A stretch of 64,000 bases of DNA from Brevibacterium sp. W7.2 (GTDB lineage: Bacteria; Actinomycetota; Actinomycetes; Actinomycetales; Brevibacteriaceae). The stretch is taken from NCBI RefSeq assembly GCF_018137945.1, contig NZ_CP073089.1, positions 3,658,001 through 3,722,000 of the forward strand. Reading direction: 5' to 3'. The notes under the pieces are model-generated. The model saw only the letters and a program-made list of their open reading frames with translations. It was not told the origin of the DNA and ran no database searches. Below, one piece after another: positions 54,288-63,263 of this stretch (position 1 is the first letter of the stretch; each line of letters begins with the position of its first letter). The position numbers and the translations under genes are program-made.

Positions 54288-55397
54288 TCAGGAGTCGAAG
54301 TCGATGGTGACGTCGTCGCTGACGGGGAACGTCTGGCAGGTGAGCACGAAGTTCGCGGCCACCTCGGCGTCCTCGAGGGCGTAGTTGCGGACCATGTCGA
54401 CCTCACCGGCGCACACCTTGGCCCGGCAGGTTCCGCACACGCCGCCCTTGCATGCGAACGGCAGGTCCGACCGCGATTCCTGTGCGGAGTCGAGGATCGT
54501 CTTGCCCTGCGACATCGCCGAGGTGGTCCGTCGTCCGTCGAGGATGACCGTGACCTCGGAGGTCGCCCCCTCGAGGACCTTGTCGGCGTGGACGACCTCG
54601 GGTGGGGGCTCGTCGACGTAGAAGAGCTCGAAGTGGACCTTCTCCTTCGGCACCCCGAGTTCATCGAGGACAGCACGGGAGTCGCTGAGCATGCCGAAGG
54701 GCCCGCACAGCCACACGTGGTCGACGTCGTCGATGGGCACGAGCATGGTCAGCAGCTGCCGCAGCTTGTCGGCGTCGAGGCGGCCGGAGAAGAGGTCGAC
54801 CTCGCGGGGTTCGCGGGAGAGGACGTGGACGAGGTCGAGCTGCTGGTTGCGCGCGTCCTTGAGGTCGGCGAGCTCCTCGGCGAACATCACGGTGTTCGTC
54901 GACCGGTTGCCGTAGAGCAGGGTCACCGACGCCTCGGGGTTCGCCAGCACGGTCGTGGCGATCGAGAGCATCGGGGTGATCCCGGAGCCGGCGGCGATGC
55001 ACAGGTGCTTCCCGCCGAGGCTGGGATCGGCCTGGAAGCTGCCGCTGGGCGGTTGGACGTCGATCGTCTCACCGGGGCGGACGTCGCGCACGAGCCACCG
55101 GGAGAAGAGTCCGTCGGGGATCTCGCGCACGCCGATGCGCGGGGCGGTGCCCGCCGGGGCGCAGATCGAGTACGTGCGGCGGTGTTCGACGCCGTCGATG
55201 ATCCGGCGCAGGGTGAGCGACTGGCCGGCGGCGAAGTCGAAGAGATCGGCGAGGTCGGCGGGCACGTCGAAGGTCACGGCCGCGGAGTCCTCGGTGAGGT
55301 GGTCGACGGAGGCGACCGTGAGCGGATGGAAGCCCGTGCGGTCACCGGACTGAGAGGCGGCGGAGGTCGGCGCGTTCGCACCGAGCGTGTCGGTCAT
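54288..55397 (-). CDS. paaE: Phenylacetyl-CoA epoxidase reductase PaaE
   Basis: 369-residue oxidoreductase: an FAD/NADP reductase domain (about 20-250: RRTYSICAPA, IAAGSGITPMLSIATTV, WLCGPFGML) followed by a plant-type [2Fe-2S] domain with Cys 316, 321, 324 and 354 (CKGGVCGTCRA). It passes electrons from NADPH to the PaaABCD oxygenase. Its ATG lies 1 base after the paaD stop. Confidence 0.92.
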   Translation of the reverse strand: MTDTLGANAPTSAASQSGDRTGFHPLTVASVDHLTEDSAAVTFDVPADLADLFDFAAGQSLTLRRIIDGVEHRRTYSICAPAGTAPRIGVREIPDGLFSRWLVRDVRPGETIDVQPPSGSFQADPSLGGKHLCIAAGSGITPMLSIATTVLANPEASVTLLYGNRSTNTVMFAEELADLKDARNQQLDLVHVLSREPREVDLFSGRLDADKLRQLLTMLVPIDDVDHVWLCGPFGMLSDSRAVLDELGVPKEKVHFELFYVDEPPPEVVHADKVLEGATSEVTVILDGRRTTSAMSQGKTILDSAQESRSDLPFACKGGVCGTCRAKVCAGEVDMVRNYALEDAEVAANFVLTCQTFPVSDDVTIDFDS

Positions 55398-55398
55398 C

Positions 55399-55932
55399 TC
55401 AGATCTCCTTGACGTGTTCGAAGGGTTCGAGGCAGGTGCGGCACTGGTACATCGCCTTGCACGCGGTGGGCCCGAACTCCGAGGTCAGTGCCACATCGTC
55501 GGATCCGCACAGGGTGCAGACGATGGCGCGGCGGGTCGGCATGAGGGTGAGGGCGACCGGACCCTGGCGACGGGGAGCCTGCCCGGGCGGGGAGATCCCG
55601 GCACCGGCGAGGGCGGCCCGTCCCTCCTCGGTGATCCAGTCGCTCGACCATGCAGGGGTGAGCGAGACGCGGATCTCCGCATCGGGGAAGCCGGCGTCCT
55701 GGAGTTCGCGCTGGAGGTCATCGCGCATCGTCGCCATCGCCGGGCAGCCCGAGTAGGTCGGGGTGATCGTCGCGACGACGTGATCGTCCTCGACGGTGAC
55801 GTCCCGGAGCACGCCGAGGTCGACGAGCGTGAGCATCGGCATCTCCGGGTCGGTGACGCGAGCGGCGGCGGCACGGGCGCGGTCGACCGCCTCGGCGCCG
55901 TCGGTGAGCGGGGTCAGGGGCATCGCGGTCAC
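55399..55932 (-). CDS. paaD: Phenylacetyl-CoA epoxidase maturation protein PaaD
   Basis: 177-residue protein with an N-terminal MIP18/DUF59 domain (ARVTDPEMPMLTLVDLGVLR, TPTYSGCPAM) and a C-terminal zinc/iron ribbon (CTLCGSDD, then CKAMYQCRTC). It is required to make active PaaABC. GTG at 55932 overlaps the paaC stop (GTGA), matching the coupling style of the operon; ATG at 55923 is the alternative. Confidence 0.88.
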   Translation of the reverse strand: MTAMPLTPLTDGAEAVDRARAAAARVTDPEMPMLTLVDLGVLRDVTVEDDHVVATITPTYSGCPAMATMRDDLQRELQDAGFPDAEIRVSLTPAWSSDWITEEGRAALAGAGISPPGQAPRRQGPVALTLMPTRRAIVCTLCGSDDVALTSEFGPTACKAMYQCRTCLEPFEHVKEI

Positions 55933-56921
55933 CACTGCCCCTCCGGGTGGGCGCGAGCGACGACCTGCATCTCGGCGAGCATGCGCGAGAGCGCCTCGGT
56001 GTGGAGGCCGTCGCGGCCCTTCTTGCCGCGCACGCCGGCGAGCGCCCCGCGGTCGGGACGGTCGATGCCGGCGGCGGCGAAGACCTGGTCGAGGATGACC
56101 CCGGCCTCGTCCTCGACCGCGGCGGGGTCGACGCCGATGCCGGCCGCGGCGACGGCCGCTTCGGTCGGGTGCGTCTCGAAGAGCTCGGCCCACAGCGGCC
56201 AGAGGCCGGAGAGGGCGGCCAGCAGCCGGGTCCGGGACTCCTCGGTGCCGCGGGCCAGGGTGAGGACCCAGCGGGCGGAGAAGTCGCGGTGGTAGGACAT
56301 CTCCTTGACGCCCTTGGCCGCGATCGCCGCGAGCACGGAGTCGCGGCTGTCCGTCAGGCGCTCGAAGATCGCCAGGCGCCAGGTCGAGTAGATGAGGATC
56401 TTCGCGACCGCCTCGGCGAAGTCACCGTTGGGCACCTCCGCGAGCCGGACGTTGCGGAAGGCCATGTCGTCGCGGAAGTAGGCGAGTCGGTCCTCGTCGG
56501 GCACCGGCGAGGAGGCCGGGAGCGCGGGCACGAGGCTCGGGTCGGCAGCGGCGGCGCGGGCGAGGAGGAGACGGGCCTGACCGAGGAGGTCGAGGGAGAT
56601 GTTCGCGAGCGCGATGTCCTCCTCGAGGTCGGGGGCGTTCGAGCACCACTCGGAGATGCGCTGGGAGAAGACGAGGGCGTCGTCGCCGAGCATGAGGCAG
56701 TACGCGGCGAGCGCGGCCGGGTCGACGCCCTCGGGCACGGTCGTGTCGACGCCGGCCAGCGGGTCCTCGAAGTCGGTGCCGAAGGCCCAGTGGGCGTCGT
56801 TGACGAGCAGGCCGGAGTAAGCGCTCTCGTGCGAGTCGTGGTCGACGGTGGTGCCGGCCTCGTCGTGTTCGACGTGGACCTTGGGGGCGTTGGGTTCGTT
56901 CGTCATCTGCTCGTCACTCAC
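55929..56921 (-). CDS. paaC: Phenylacetyl-CoA epoxidase subunit PaaC
   Basis: 330-residue ferritin-like structural subunit. It contains LAAYCLMLGDDALVFSQRIS, EEDIALANISLDLLGQARLL, the KEMSYHRDFSARWVLTLARG helix and a C-terminal ALSRMLAEMQVVARAHPEG. It pairs with PaaA and lacks a complete diiron site in the known structures. GTG at 56921 overlaps the paaB stop; ATG at 56906 is an alternative. The N-terminal 45 residues are an acidic extension. Confidence 0.9.
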   Translation of the reverse strand: MSDEQMTNEPNAPKVHVEHDEAGTTVDHDSHESAYSGLLVNDAHWAFGTDFEDPLAGVDTTVPEGVDPAALAAYCLMLGDDALVFSQRISEWCSNAPDLEEDIALANISLDLLGQARLLLARAAAADPSLVPALPASSPVPDEDRLAYFRDDMAFRNVRLAEVPNGDFAEAVAKILIYSTWRLAIFERLTDSRDSVLAAIAAKGVKEMSYHRDFSARWVLTLARGTEESRTRLLAALSGLWPLWAELFETHPTEAAVAAAGIGVDPAAVEDEAGVILDQVFAAAGIDRPDRGALAGVRGKKGRDGLHTEALSRMLAEMQVVARAHPEGQW

Positions 56922-57235
56922 ATGTGCGGGACATCGTCGGGGATGTCGTAGAAGGTCGGGTGACGGTAGACCTTGTCGCCGCTGGGGGCGAACATCGGGT
57001 CCTTCTCGTCGGGGCTCGACGCGGTGATGTCGGCCGAGCGCACGACCCAGATGCTCACGCCTTCGTTGCGGCGGGTGTAGACGTCGCGGGCATGGCGGAG
57101 CGCGAGCTGGTCGTCGGGGGCGTGGAGGGAGCCGACGTGGACGTGGTTGAGGCCGCGCTTGCCGCGGACGAAGACCTCGTAGAGGGGCCATTCTCCGCGG
57201 GCGCTGGGGGTGTTCGCCGAGGTGGTGTCGGTCAT
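56918..57235 (-). CDS. paaB: Phenylacetyl-CoA epoxidase subunit PaaB
   Basis: 105-residue subunit with [20 protein letters not shown] and [20 protein letters not shown], the unmistakable PaaB pattern. It bridges PaaA-PaaC dimers in the oxygenase. Its ATG overlaps the paaA stop (ATGA). Normal length. Confidence 0.93.
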   Translation of the reverse strand: MTDTTSANTPSARGEWPLYEVFVRGKRGLNHVHVGSLHAPDDQLALRHARDVYTRRNEGVSIWVVRSADITASSPDEKDPMFAPSGDKVYRHPTFYDIPDDVPHM

Positions 57236-58233
57236 TTCGCGGTCTCCTCGGTCATCGTGCCGGCGGCGGGGGTCTCAGTGCCGGACGGGGCTGAGGCGGC
57301 GGTCGCCTCGGCGGACTGCTCAGCGAAGGCGAGCGCGGCGTCGCGGACCCACTTGCCCTCGTCCCACGCGCGCTTGCGGTGGGCGATGCGCTGGTCGTTG
57401 CAGGCACCGTTGCCCTTGACGACGGACCAGAACTCGTCCCAGTCCGGCGTCGAGAAGTCGTAGTGGCCGCGCTCCTCGTTCCACTTGAGGTTCTCGTCGG
57501 GGAACGTCACGCCGAGGGCCTCGGCCTGCGGGATCGACATGTCGACGAACTTCTGGCGCAGCTCGTCGTTCGTGTGGGTCTTGATGCCCCACTCCATCGA
57601 CTGCGCGGTGTTCGGGGAGTCGTCGTCGGGAGGTCCGAACATCATCAGCGCCGGCCACCAGAAGCGGTTGACAGATTCCTGGACCATCTCCCGCTGCTCG
57701 TCGGTGCCGCGCATCATCGTCATGAGCAGCTCGTAGCCCTGGCGCTGGTGGAAGGACTCCTCCTTGCACACGCGGATCATCGCGCGACCGTAGGGGCCGA
57801 AGGAGGTCCGGCACAGGGGCACCTGGTTGCAGATCGCGGCGCCGTCGACGAGCCAGCCGATCGTGCCGACATCGGTGTACGACAGGGTCGGGTAGTTGAA
57901 GATCGACGAGTACTTCTGCTTGCCGGCGATGAGCTTCTCGGTGAGCTCGTTGCGGCTGGCGCCGAGGGTCTCGGCGGCGGAGTAGAGGTAGAGGCCGTGG
58001 CCGGCTTCGTCCTGGACCTTGGCCAGCAGGATCGCCTTGCGGCGCAGCGAGGGGGCGCGGGTGATCCAGTTGCCCTCGGGCTGCATGCCGATGATCTCCG
58101 AGTGCGCGTGCTGCGCGACCTGCCGGATGAGCGTCTTGCGGTAGGCCTCGGGCATCCAGTCGCGCGGTTCGATGCGATCCTTGGCTTCGATCGTGTCGGC
58201 GAACTGCGCCTCGAGCTGTGCTTCAGTTGTCAT
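57232..58233 (-). CDS. paaA: Phenylacetyl-CoA epoxidase catalytic subunit PaaA
   Basis: 333-residue ferritin-like diiron oxygenase subunit. Helix ligands are visible in [35 protein letters not shown] and [16 protein letters not shown]. It epoxidises the ring of phenylacetyl-CoA with oxygen. First gene of the minus arm; GGAG precedes the ATG at 58233, and the operator-like ATTTACTGACC lies just upstream. A Ser/Thr/Ala-rich C-terminal tail of about 30 residues is extra. Confidence 0.93.
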   Translation of the reverse strand: MTTEAQLEAQFADTIEAKDRIEPRDWMPEAYRKTLIRQVAQHAHSEIIGMQPEGNWITRAPSLRRKAILLAKVQDEAGHGLYLYSAAETLGASRNELTEKLIAGKQKYSSIFNYPTLSYTDVGTIGWLVDGAAICNQVPLCRTSFGPYGRAMIRVCKEESFHQRQGYELLMTMMRGTDEQREMVQESVNRFWWPALMMFGPPDDDSPNTAQSMEWGIKTHTNDELRQKFVDMSIPQAEALGVTFPDENLKWNEERGHYDFSTPDWDEFWSVVKGNGACNDQRIAHRKRAWDEGKWVRDAALAFAEQSAEATAASAPSGTETPAAGTMTEETAK

Positions 58234-58250
58234 GACCACTCCATCGGACC

Positions 58251-58266
58251 ATTTACTGACCATTTG
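58251..58266. promoter_or_regulatory. Putative PaaR operator at paaA
   Basis: ATTTACTGACCATTTG, set in a longer imperfect palindrome (TTTACTGA/TTCTGTAAA), lies 18 bases upstream of paaA. It matches ATTTATTGACCAGATGG in front of paaI, so one TetR protein probably binds both. Confidence 0.6.
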
Positions 58267-58341
58267 TTCTGTAAAGTTCTCCACCAGTGTGGCATACCCC
58301 ACGCCCGCACGCAATAGGGCACCCTGCGCCCAGGATGCCCG

Positions 58342-58395
58342 CCGAGGTGGATCCCGCTCGATTCCGTGCCGAATATCGAGCGGGATCCACCTCGG
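58342..58395. repeat. Dispersed palindromic repeat, copy 2 (21-bp stem)
   Basis: The arm starting CCGAGGTGGATCCCGCTCG (58342-58362) is perfectly complementary to 58375-58395 around a 12-base loop. It shares 20 bp of each arm with 34483-34532. Here it sits between divergent genes (paaA and the Stealth gene), so a role as terminator is unlikely. The rest of the 350-bp gap contains the paaA operator and a lower-GC stretch before 58584. Confidence 0.8.
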
Positions 58396-58583
58396 GGAGC
58401 ATGGGCAGCCGCCAGCAGTCGGCAAGTATTGCTGCTTTCCGGCCCTTCCTGTCGGACTACAGCTCTGACTCCGACTATTCCTGTGATCCACTACATCTGA
58501 TTTGCCCGTGTCAATCCGCGGTGCAAAGATGACTTCGCATTAAATTGAAAGTGACGTGACAATGACCTGCGGAGGTACTGCCA

Positions 58584-60293
58584 GTGAACAGTCGTCGTAA
58601 AGCGATGAGAATCCTCGCTCGGCGGACTCGCAGGAAGGCGATCGATCTCCTCAGCAATGACCAGAAGCTGTGGTTGTCGGAGGTCCGTCACGGCGAGAAG
58701 GACTGGCAGCAGCGGATCCGCACCACGCTCCGGCCGAGTCTGGCGCATCAACCACAGGTCGTCGCCACCGAAGTCCACAACAGCGTCGCCGCTCAGCAGC
58801 GCAACCTCGATGCCGTGCGATCGGCCTTCAGAGCGGCCGGCGTCGACTTCGTCGAGCTTCCGCGGCGCGCGCGGGATCGCGCGCGGTTGGTCATTCCGCA
58901 GTCACAGACCCGGCACGCACTCGAGGCGCTCACCTCGCTGCGGGCATCGGAGGGCTGGACGCAGTACCGCCGATACTATTCGTGGGCGTCGGCGAGTCCG
59001 CGCAAACAGCGCCGCGACCCCTTCGCCGTGGCGACGATGATTCTCCACCGCCGCGTCGTCGCGCCGAACGGACGCGTGCTGAGCACCGGATTCGAAGGCG
59101 TCATCGTCGAAGCATGGACCGACCTCGGGCCCCGACGCCGACGCGTGGACGGGTCGACGCACATTCCGGGGACCCTGCACCGAGTGGCGAAGCAGCCGCG
59201 CACCCTCGTCGAATACTTCACTCCCGAGGTCTGGGCTGCGTCCCTGGCCAACGACAACCACACGATCCTGCCGGATGCCCCCGATCTCTACGGCGTTCCG
59301 GACCCCGTCGATCTCGTCTACACCTGGGTCGACGGCTCCGACCCCGAATGGCGAGCGAAGAAGCTGCGCGCCCAAGGCGACCTCAGCGAGGGACAGATCA
59401 ACGAGACGGCGGTCTCGGAATCGCGCTTCGCCGATCGGCAGGAGCTTCTCTACTCACTGCGGTCGGTCGAGGCCTACGCGAGCTGGGTCAACCACATCTA
59501 TCTCATCACCGACGCCCAGGTCCCTGACTGGCTCGACACCGATCACCCCAAGATCACGGTCATCGACCACAAGGACATCTTCTCCGACCAGGGCAACCTC
59601 CCGGTCTTCAATTCGCACGCGATCGAATCGCAGATGCACCACATTCCGGGGCTGAGCGAGAAGTACATCTACATGAATGACGACCTGTTCTTCATGCGCC
59701 CCACCAGCCCAGAGCTCTTCTTCACCGGCAACGGACTGTCCCGCTTCTTCCCGTCGACGGCCCCACTCGACCTCTCCGAGGCGAGCGCACGGGACATGCC
59801 GGTGCTGTCGGCGGCCAAACACGGGCGTGACTTCATGCTCAACGAGCACGGTCGGCGGGTCGGCAACAAGTTCAAGCACACACCCCACCCGCAGCTGAAG
59901 TCGGTGATGTCCGACTTCGAAGCCGAGTATCAACAGCTGTTCGACCATGTCGCCCAGTCGAAGTTCCGGCATCCCGATGACTACTCGATCTCCTCGGCGC
60001 TCTATCACTTCCACGCCTACGCACGGGGCAAGGCGATCGATTCGCCCATTCGCTACGCTTACATGGACATCTCGCGGCCCGACGCCGAGCTCTACATGCG
60101 TCGACTGCTGCGGCGGAGAAACCTCGATGTCCTCTGCCTCAATGACACGGATTCCACCCCTGAGGCCCAGGAGCACCTCGATGAGATCATGCACTGGTTC
60201 CTCTCGGAGAAGTTCCCGCTGCCGAGCTCATTCGAGAAGCAGAGTTCTCAGGCATCGGGGTCTCAGCAGCAGAGCTCCGTCGCGAACCAGTGA
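58584..60293 (+). CDS. Stealth-family sugar-phosphate transferase
   Basis: 569-residue protein of the Stealth family, relatives of GlcNAc-1-phosphotransferase and capsule hexose-phosphate transferases. CR1 reads DLVYTWVDGSDPEW near residue 245; CR2 includes LRSVEAYASWVNHIYLITDA, VFNSHAIESQMHHIPGLSEK and YIYMNDDLFFM near 361; CR3 is in NKFKHTPHPQLKSVM; CR4 ends near LCLNDTD. No signal peptide is seen. GTG start with GGAGGT upstream and a possible TTCGCA-N18-GACAAT promoter. Lower GC than its neighbours and unrelated to the paa genes on both sides, suggesting insertion. Confidence 0.87.
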   Translation: MNSRRKAMRILARRTRRKAIDLLSNDQKLWLSEVRHGEKDWQQRIRTTLRPSLAHQPQVVATEVHNSVAAQQRNLDAVRSAFRAAGVDFVELPRRARDRARLVIPQSQTRHALEALTSLRASEGWTQYRRYYSWASASPRKQRRDPFAVATMILHRRVVAPNGRVLSTGFEGVIVEAWTDLGPRRRRVDGSTHIPGTLHRVAKQPRTLVEYFTPEVWAASLANDNHTILPDAPDLYGVPDPVDLVYTWVDGSDPEWRAKKLRAQGDLSEGQINETAVSESRFADRQELLYSLRSVEAYASWVNHIYLITDAQVPDWLDTDHPKITVIDHKDIFSDQGNLPVFNSHAIESQMHHIPGLSEKYIYMNDDLFFMRPTSPELFFTGNGLSRFFPSTAPLDLSEASARDMPVLSAAKHGRDFMLNEHGRRVGNKFKHTPHPQLKSVMSDFEAEYQQLFDHVAQSKFRHPDDYSISSALYHFHAYARGKAIDSPIRYAYMDISRPDAELYMRRLLRRRNLDVLCLNDTDSTPEAQEHLDEIMHWFLSEKFPLPSSFEKQSSQASGSQQQSSVANQ

Positions 60294-60342
60294 CAGCGTC
60301 GTCCGTCAGCGATACTCGGGGTGCAGCCACCTCCTCGCTGAC

Positions 60343-60385
60343 TTGACAGAGACGCCGATCACAACGATATTTATTGACCAGATGG
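60343..60385 (+). promoter_or_regulatory. paaI promoter with PaaR operator
   Basis: TTGACA (60343-60348), 17-bp spacer, GATATT (60366-60371). The operator-like ATTTATTGACCAGATGG (60369-60385), with inner palindrome GACCAGATGGTC, covers the -10 box and start of transcription. Confidence 0.7.
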
Positions 60386-60473
60386 TCGTTTATTCTCATG
60401 CCGCCGTGCGGCACCTCTGAGACGGCGACCCTGCCCGCGCCTCGCAGCGCAGCGACTCGAGGAGGAGCCCGAC

Positions 60474-61010
60474 ATGGCACATGCCGACATCGACGCGACG
60501 AACACCGCCCGCACCAACACGGCCGCTCCCCCGGCTCCGGCTGCCTCGGCGAGCACAGCCGGCTCACCCGAGCGCACCGCGCCCGGCATCGGCAATGAAG
60601 CGCACACGGGAGCGGCGGCGATGTACGCCAACGATCGCGCCTCCCAGCACCTCGGGATCACTCTCGACGATCACGGACCCGGATGGGCGCAGTGCTCGAT
60701 GACGGTCACCGACATCATGGCCAACGGGCACGAGATCACCCATGGCGGCTACATCTTCCTCTTCGCCGACACGACGTTCGCGATGGCCTGCAACTACCCC
60801 GGATCGGTCACCGTCGCCTCGGGCGGAGACATCACCTTCCTCAAGCCCACCCGCGTCGGCGACGAACTCGTCGCCCACGGCCGCGAGGTCGTCCGGCAGG
60901 GCCGCTCCGGCATCTACGACGTCGAGGTCAAGCGCGGCGACGAGACGATCGCCGTCTACCGCGGCCGCTCCCGCACCCTTCCTGCCCCGAAGCCCGACGC
61001 CGCCCCCTGA
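60474..61010 (+). CDS. paaI: Hydroxyphenylacetyl-CoA thioesterase PaaI
   Basis: 178-residue hot-dog fold thioesterase. The active-site region is GHEITHGGYIFLFADTTFAM and the core strand GGDITFLKPTRVGDELVA. It releases CoA from dead-end ring-hydroxylated or oxepin intermediates of phenylacetate degradation. The first 45 residues are an Ala/Thr/Pro-rich extension. GGAGGAG lies before the ATG. First gene of the plus arm. Confidence 0.87.
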   Translation: MAHADIDATNTARTNTAAPPAPAASASTAGSPERTAPGIGNEAHTGAAAMYANDRASQHLGITLDDHGPGWAQCSMTVTDIMANGHEITHGGYIFLFADTTFAMACNYPGSVTVASGGDITFLKPTRVGDELVAHGREVVRQGRSGIYDVEVKRGDETIAVYRGRSRTLPAPKPDAAP

Positions 61011-61116
61011 CCCTCACCCCGCGGACCGCGCTCACCCGGTGCCGCCCGCGACGCGCCGCCACCTCGGCGCTCCAGGACATCCACACGCCATTCGACACAC
61101 CCGCCAGGAGACCACG

Positions 61117-62412
61117 ATGACCGCCACCGCCAGCGACGCCGGTGAGACGATGAGCCTCGATGAGCTGCGCGCTCATCAGCTGGCCACCCTCACGACCACG
61201 GTGTCCACCGTCTACGAGAAGGTCCCCTTCTACCGGAAGGCCTTCGACGAGCTCGGCATCACTCCCGCGGACATCACCAGTCTCGACGACATCGCGAAGC
61301 TGCCGTTCACGAGCAAGCAGGACCTGCGGGAGAACTACCCGTTCGGGCTCTTCGCCGTCCCCCGCGACAACGTCGCCCGCATCCACGCCTCCTCGGGCAC
61401 CACCGGACTGCCGACCGTCGTCGGATACACGCAGAACGACCTCGACGTGTGGAGCGACCTCATCCGCCGCTCGATCATCGGCGCCGGCGGACGCCCCGGC
61501 CAGATGCTCCACAACGCGTACGGATACGGACTCTTCACCGGCGGACTCGGCGTCCACGGGGCCGAACGCCACGGCTTCACCGTCGTCCCCATCTCCGGCG
61601 GACAGACCGAGCGCCAGGTCCAGCTCATCCAGGACTTCCAGCCCGACATCATCACCGCCACCCCGACCTACCTGCTCACGATCCTCGACGAATTCCACCG
61701 GCAGGGCATCGACCCGACCTCGACGAGCCTCAAGGTCGCGATCTGCGGCGCCGAACCGTGGACGGACGAGATGCGCCGCGAGATCGAGAAGTCCTTCGAC
61801 ATCGACGCCGTCGACATCTACGGCCTCTCCGAGGTCATGGGCCCCGGCGTCGCCTGCGAATCCGCGGTGACCAAGGACGGCCCGACGATCTGGGAGGACC
61901 ACTTCTACCCCGAGATCGTCGACCCCTTCACCGGCGAGGTGCTGCCCGACGGCGAGGAGGGCGAACTCGTCTTCACCTCCCTGACGAAGGAGGCGCTGCC
62001 GATCATCCGCTACCGCACGCACGATCTCGCGAGCCTGCTGCCGGGCACCGCCCACCCGAACTTCCGCCGCATCTCCCGCATCACCGGCCGCTCCGACGAC
62101 CTCATCATCATCCGCGGCGTCAACGTCTACCCCGCCAACGTCGAGTCCGTGCTCTTCGAGTTCGAGCACCTCAGCCCGCACTTCCAGCTCGTCCTCACCC
62201 GCCCGGGCCGGATGGACGAGGTGACCGTCGAGGTCGAGTGCCGCGAGGGCGTCGACGCGACCCAACGTGAGGGGCTCGGCAGCCGCGTGGCGCGGCGGAT
62301 CAAGGAGCGCCTCGGCGTCTCCTCGACCGTCGACGTCAAGGATCCCGGGTCACTGCCGCGCTCGGTCGGCAAGCTCAAGCGCATCATCGACCGCCGCGAG
62401 AACATCCGCTGA
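61117..62412 (+). CDS. paaK: Phenylacetate-CoA ligase PaaK
   Basis: 431-residue adenylate-forming ligase. P-loop-like HASSGTTGLPTVVGYT (about residues 90-105), then YGYGLFTGGLGVHGAE, IYGLSEVMGPGV and GRSDDLIIIRGVNVYP, with the C-terminal SVGKLKRIID lysine. It converts phenylacetate, ATP and CoA to phenylacetyl-CoA, the entry step. CAGGAG precedes the ATG at 61117; the longer frame overlaps paaI. Confidence 0.93.
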   Translation: MTATASDAGETMSLDELRAHQLATLTTTVSTVYEKVPFYRKAFDELGITPADITSLDDIAKLPFTSKQDLRENYPFGLFAVPRDNVARIHASSGTTGLPTVVGYTQNDLDVWSDLIRRSIIGAGGRPGQMLHNAYGYGLFTGGLGVHGAERHGFTVVPISGGQTERQVQLIQDFQPDIITATPTYLLTILDEFHRQGIDPTSTSLKVAICGAEPWTDEMRREIEKSFDIDAVDIYGLSEVMGPGVACESAVTKDGPTIWEDHFYPEIVDPFTGEVLPDGEEGELVFTSLTKEALPIIRYRTHDLASLLPGTAHPNFRRISRITGRSDDLIIIRGVNVYPANVESVLFEFEHLSPHFQLVLTRPGRMDEVTVEVECREGVDATQREGLGSRVARRIKERLGVSSTVDVKDPGSLPRSVGKLKRIIDRRENIR

Positions 62413-62456
62413 GGCGGATGTGACCCGTGTCGCGGCAGCGGCCTCGCCTCGCTGAT

Positions 62457-62462
62457 TAGACT
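62457..62462 (+). promoter_or_regulatory. -10 box (TAGACT) of leaderless paaR
   Basis: TAGACT ends 7 bases before the ATG at 62470; GTG at 62464 is less likely. No ribosome site is visible. Confidence 0.45.
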
Positions 62463-62469
62463 GGTGCGC

Positions 62470-63243
62470 ATGTCCAAGAGCCCGTCACCTGCACAGACTC
62501 AGCCGACCTCGGCTGAGGAGGCCGTCGTGCCTCCGGCTGCCCGCAGGGGTCCTGTCGATGAGGCCGCCGGCGGGGCTGGTGCCGGTGGGAGTGCCGCTGG
62601 CGGGGCTGGTGCCGGTGGCATCGTCGCCGAGGCGGCCACACAGTCGCGTCCGCGCCGTGGCCGTCCCGGCTACGACCGGGAGACGCTCATCAACAAGGCC
62701 ACCGAGGTGTTCGTCCTCCGCGGCTACGACGGGACGTCGATGGACACCGTGGCCCGCGAGCTCGGGATCACGAAGTCGGCGATCTACCACCATGTGAAGT
62801 CGAAGGAGGAGCTGCTGCGGCTGGCGATCAACCGCGGCATCAGCGCCCTCGACTCGGCGGTCGAGACCGAGAGCCGGCGCACCGACACCGACGCCCTCGA
62901 GCGCTTGCGGCTCGCCGTCCACGCCAGCGTCCTCATTCTCATCGAATACCACCACTCCGTCACCCTCCTCCTGCGGGTGCGCGGCAACTCCGAGGTCGAA
63001 CGCGAAGCCCTCGAACAGCGGCGCGGCATCGACGACAAGATCCGGGCGCTGGTCGCCGAGGCGATCGCCGAGGGCGGCATCCGCGCGGACTTCCCGCCCG
63101 GCCTCGTCACCCGCCTGCTCTTCGGCATGGTCAACTCGATCACCGAGTGGTACCGCCCCGGCTACCCCGTGGACCCCGAGACCATCGCCGAGGCAGTGAC
63201 GGCGATGGCGTTCACCGGCCTGGAGGCCCCGCCCCCGAAGTGA
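62470..63243 (+). CDS. paaR: TetR-family regulator, PaaR-like
   Basis: 257-residue TetR protein. After a Gly/Ala-rich N-terminal tail of about 60 residues, the helix-turn-helix is GYDRETLINKATEVFVLRGY followed by GTSMDTVARELGITKSAIYH, and a C-terminal TetR ligand domain runs to the end. It follows paaK by 57 bases and should be the phenylacetyl-CoA responsive repressor of both paa arms. The tail contains a 20-bp DNA repeat (62569-62588 and 62599-62618). Confidence 0.82.
   Translation: MSKSPSPAQTQPTSAEEAVVPPAARRGPVDEAAGGAGAGGSAAGGAGAGGIVAEAATQSRPRRGRPGYDRETLINKATEVFVLRGYDGTSMDTVARELGITKSAIYHHVKSKEELLRLAINRGISALDSAVETESRRTDTDALERLRLAVHASVLILIEYHHSVTLLLRVRGNSEVEREALEQRRGIDDKIRALVAEAIAEGGIRADFPPGLVTRLLFGMVNSITEWYRPGYPVDPETIAEAVTAMAFTGLEAPPPK
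62569..62618. repeat. 20-bp tandem repeat inside paaR
   Basis: GGCGGGGCTGGTGCCGGTGG occurs at 62569-62588 and 62599-62618 (30-bp period), encoding the GGAGAGG units of the N-terminal tail. Confidence 0.65.
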
Positions 63244-63263
63244 GGCAGCCGCGAATCCGCCGT

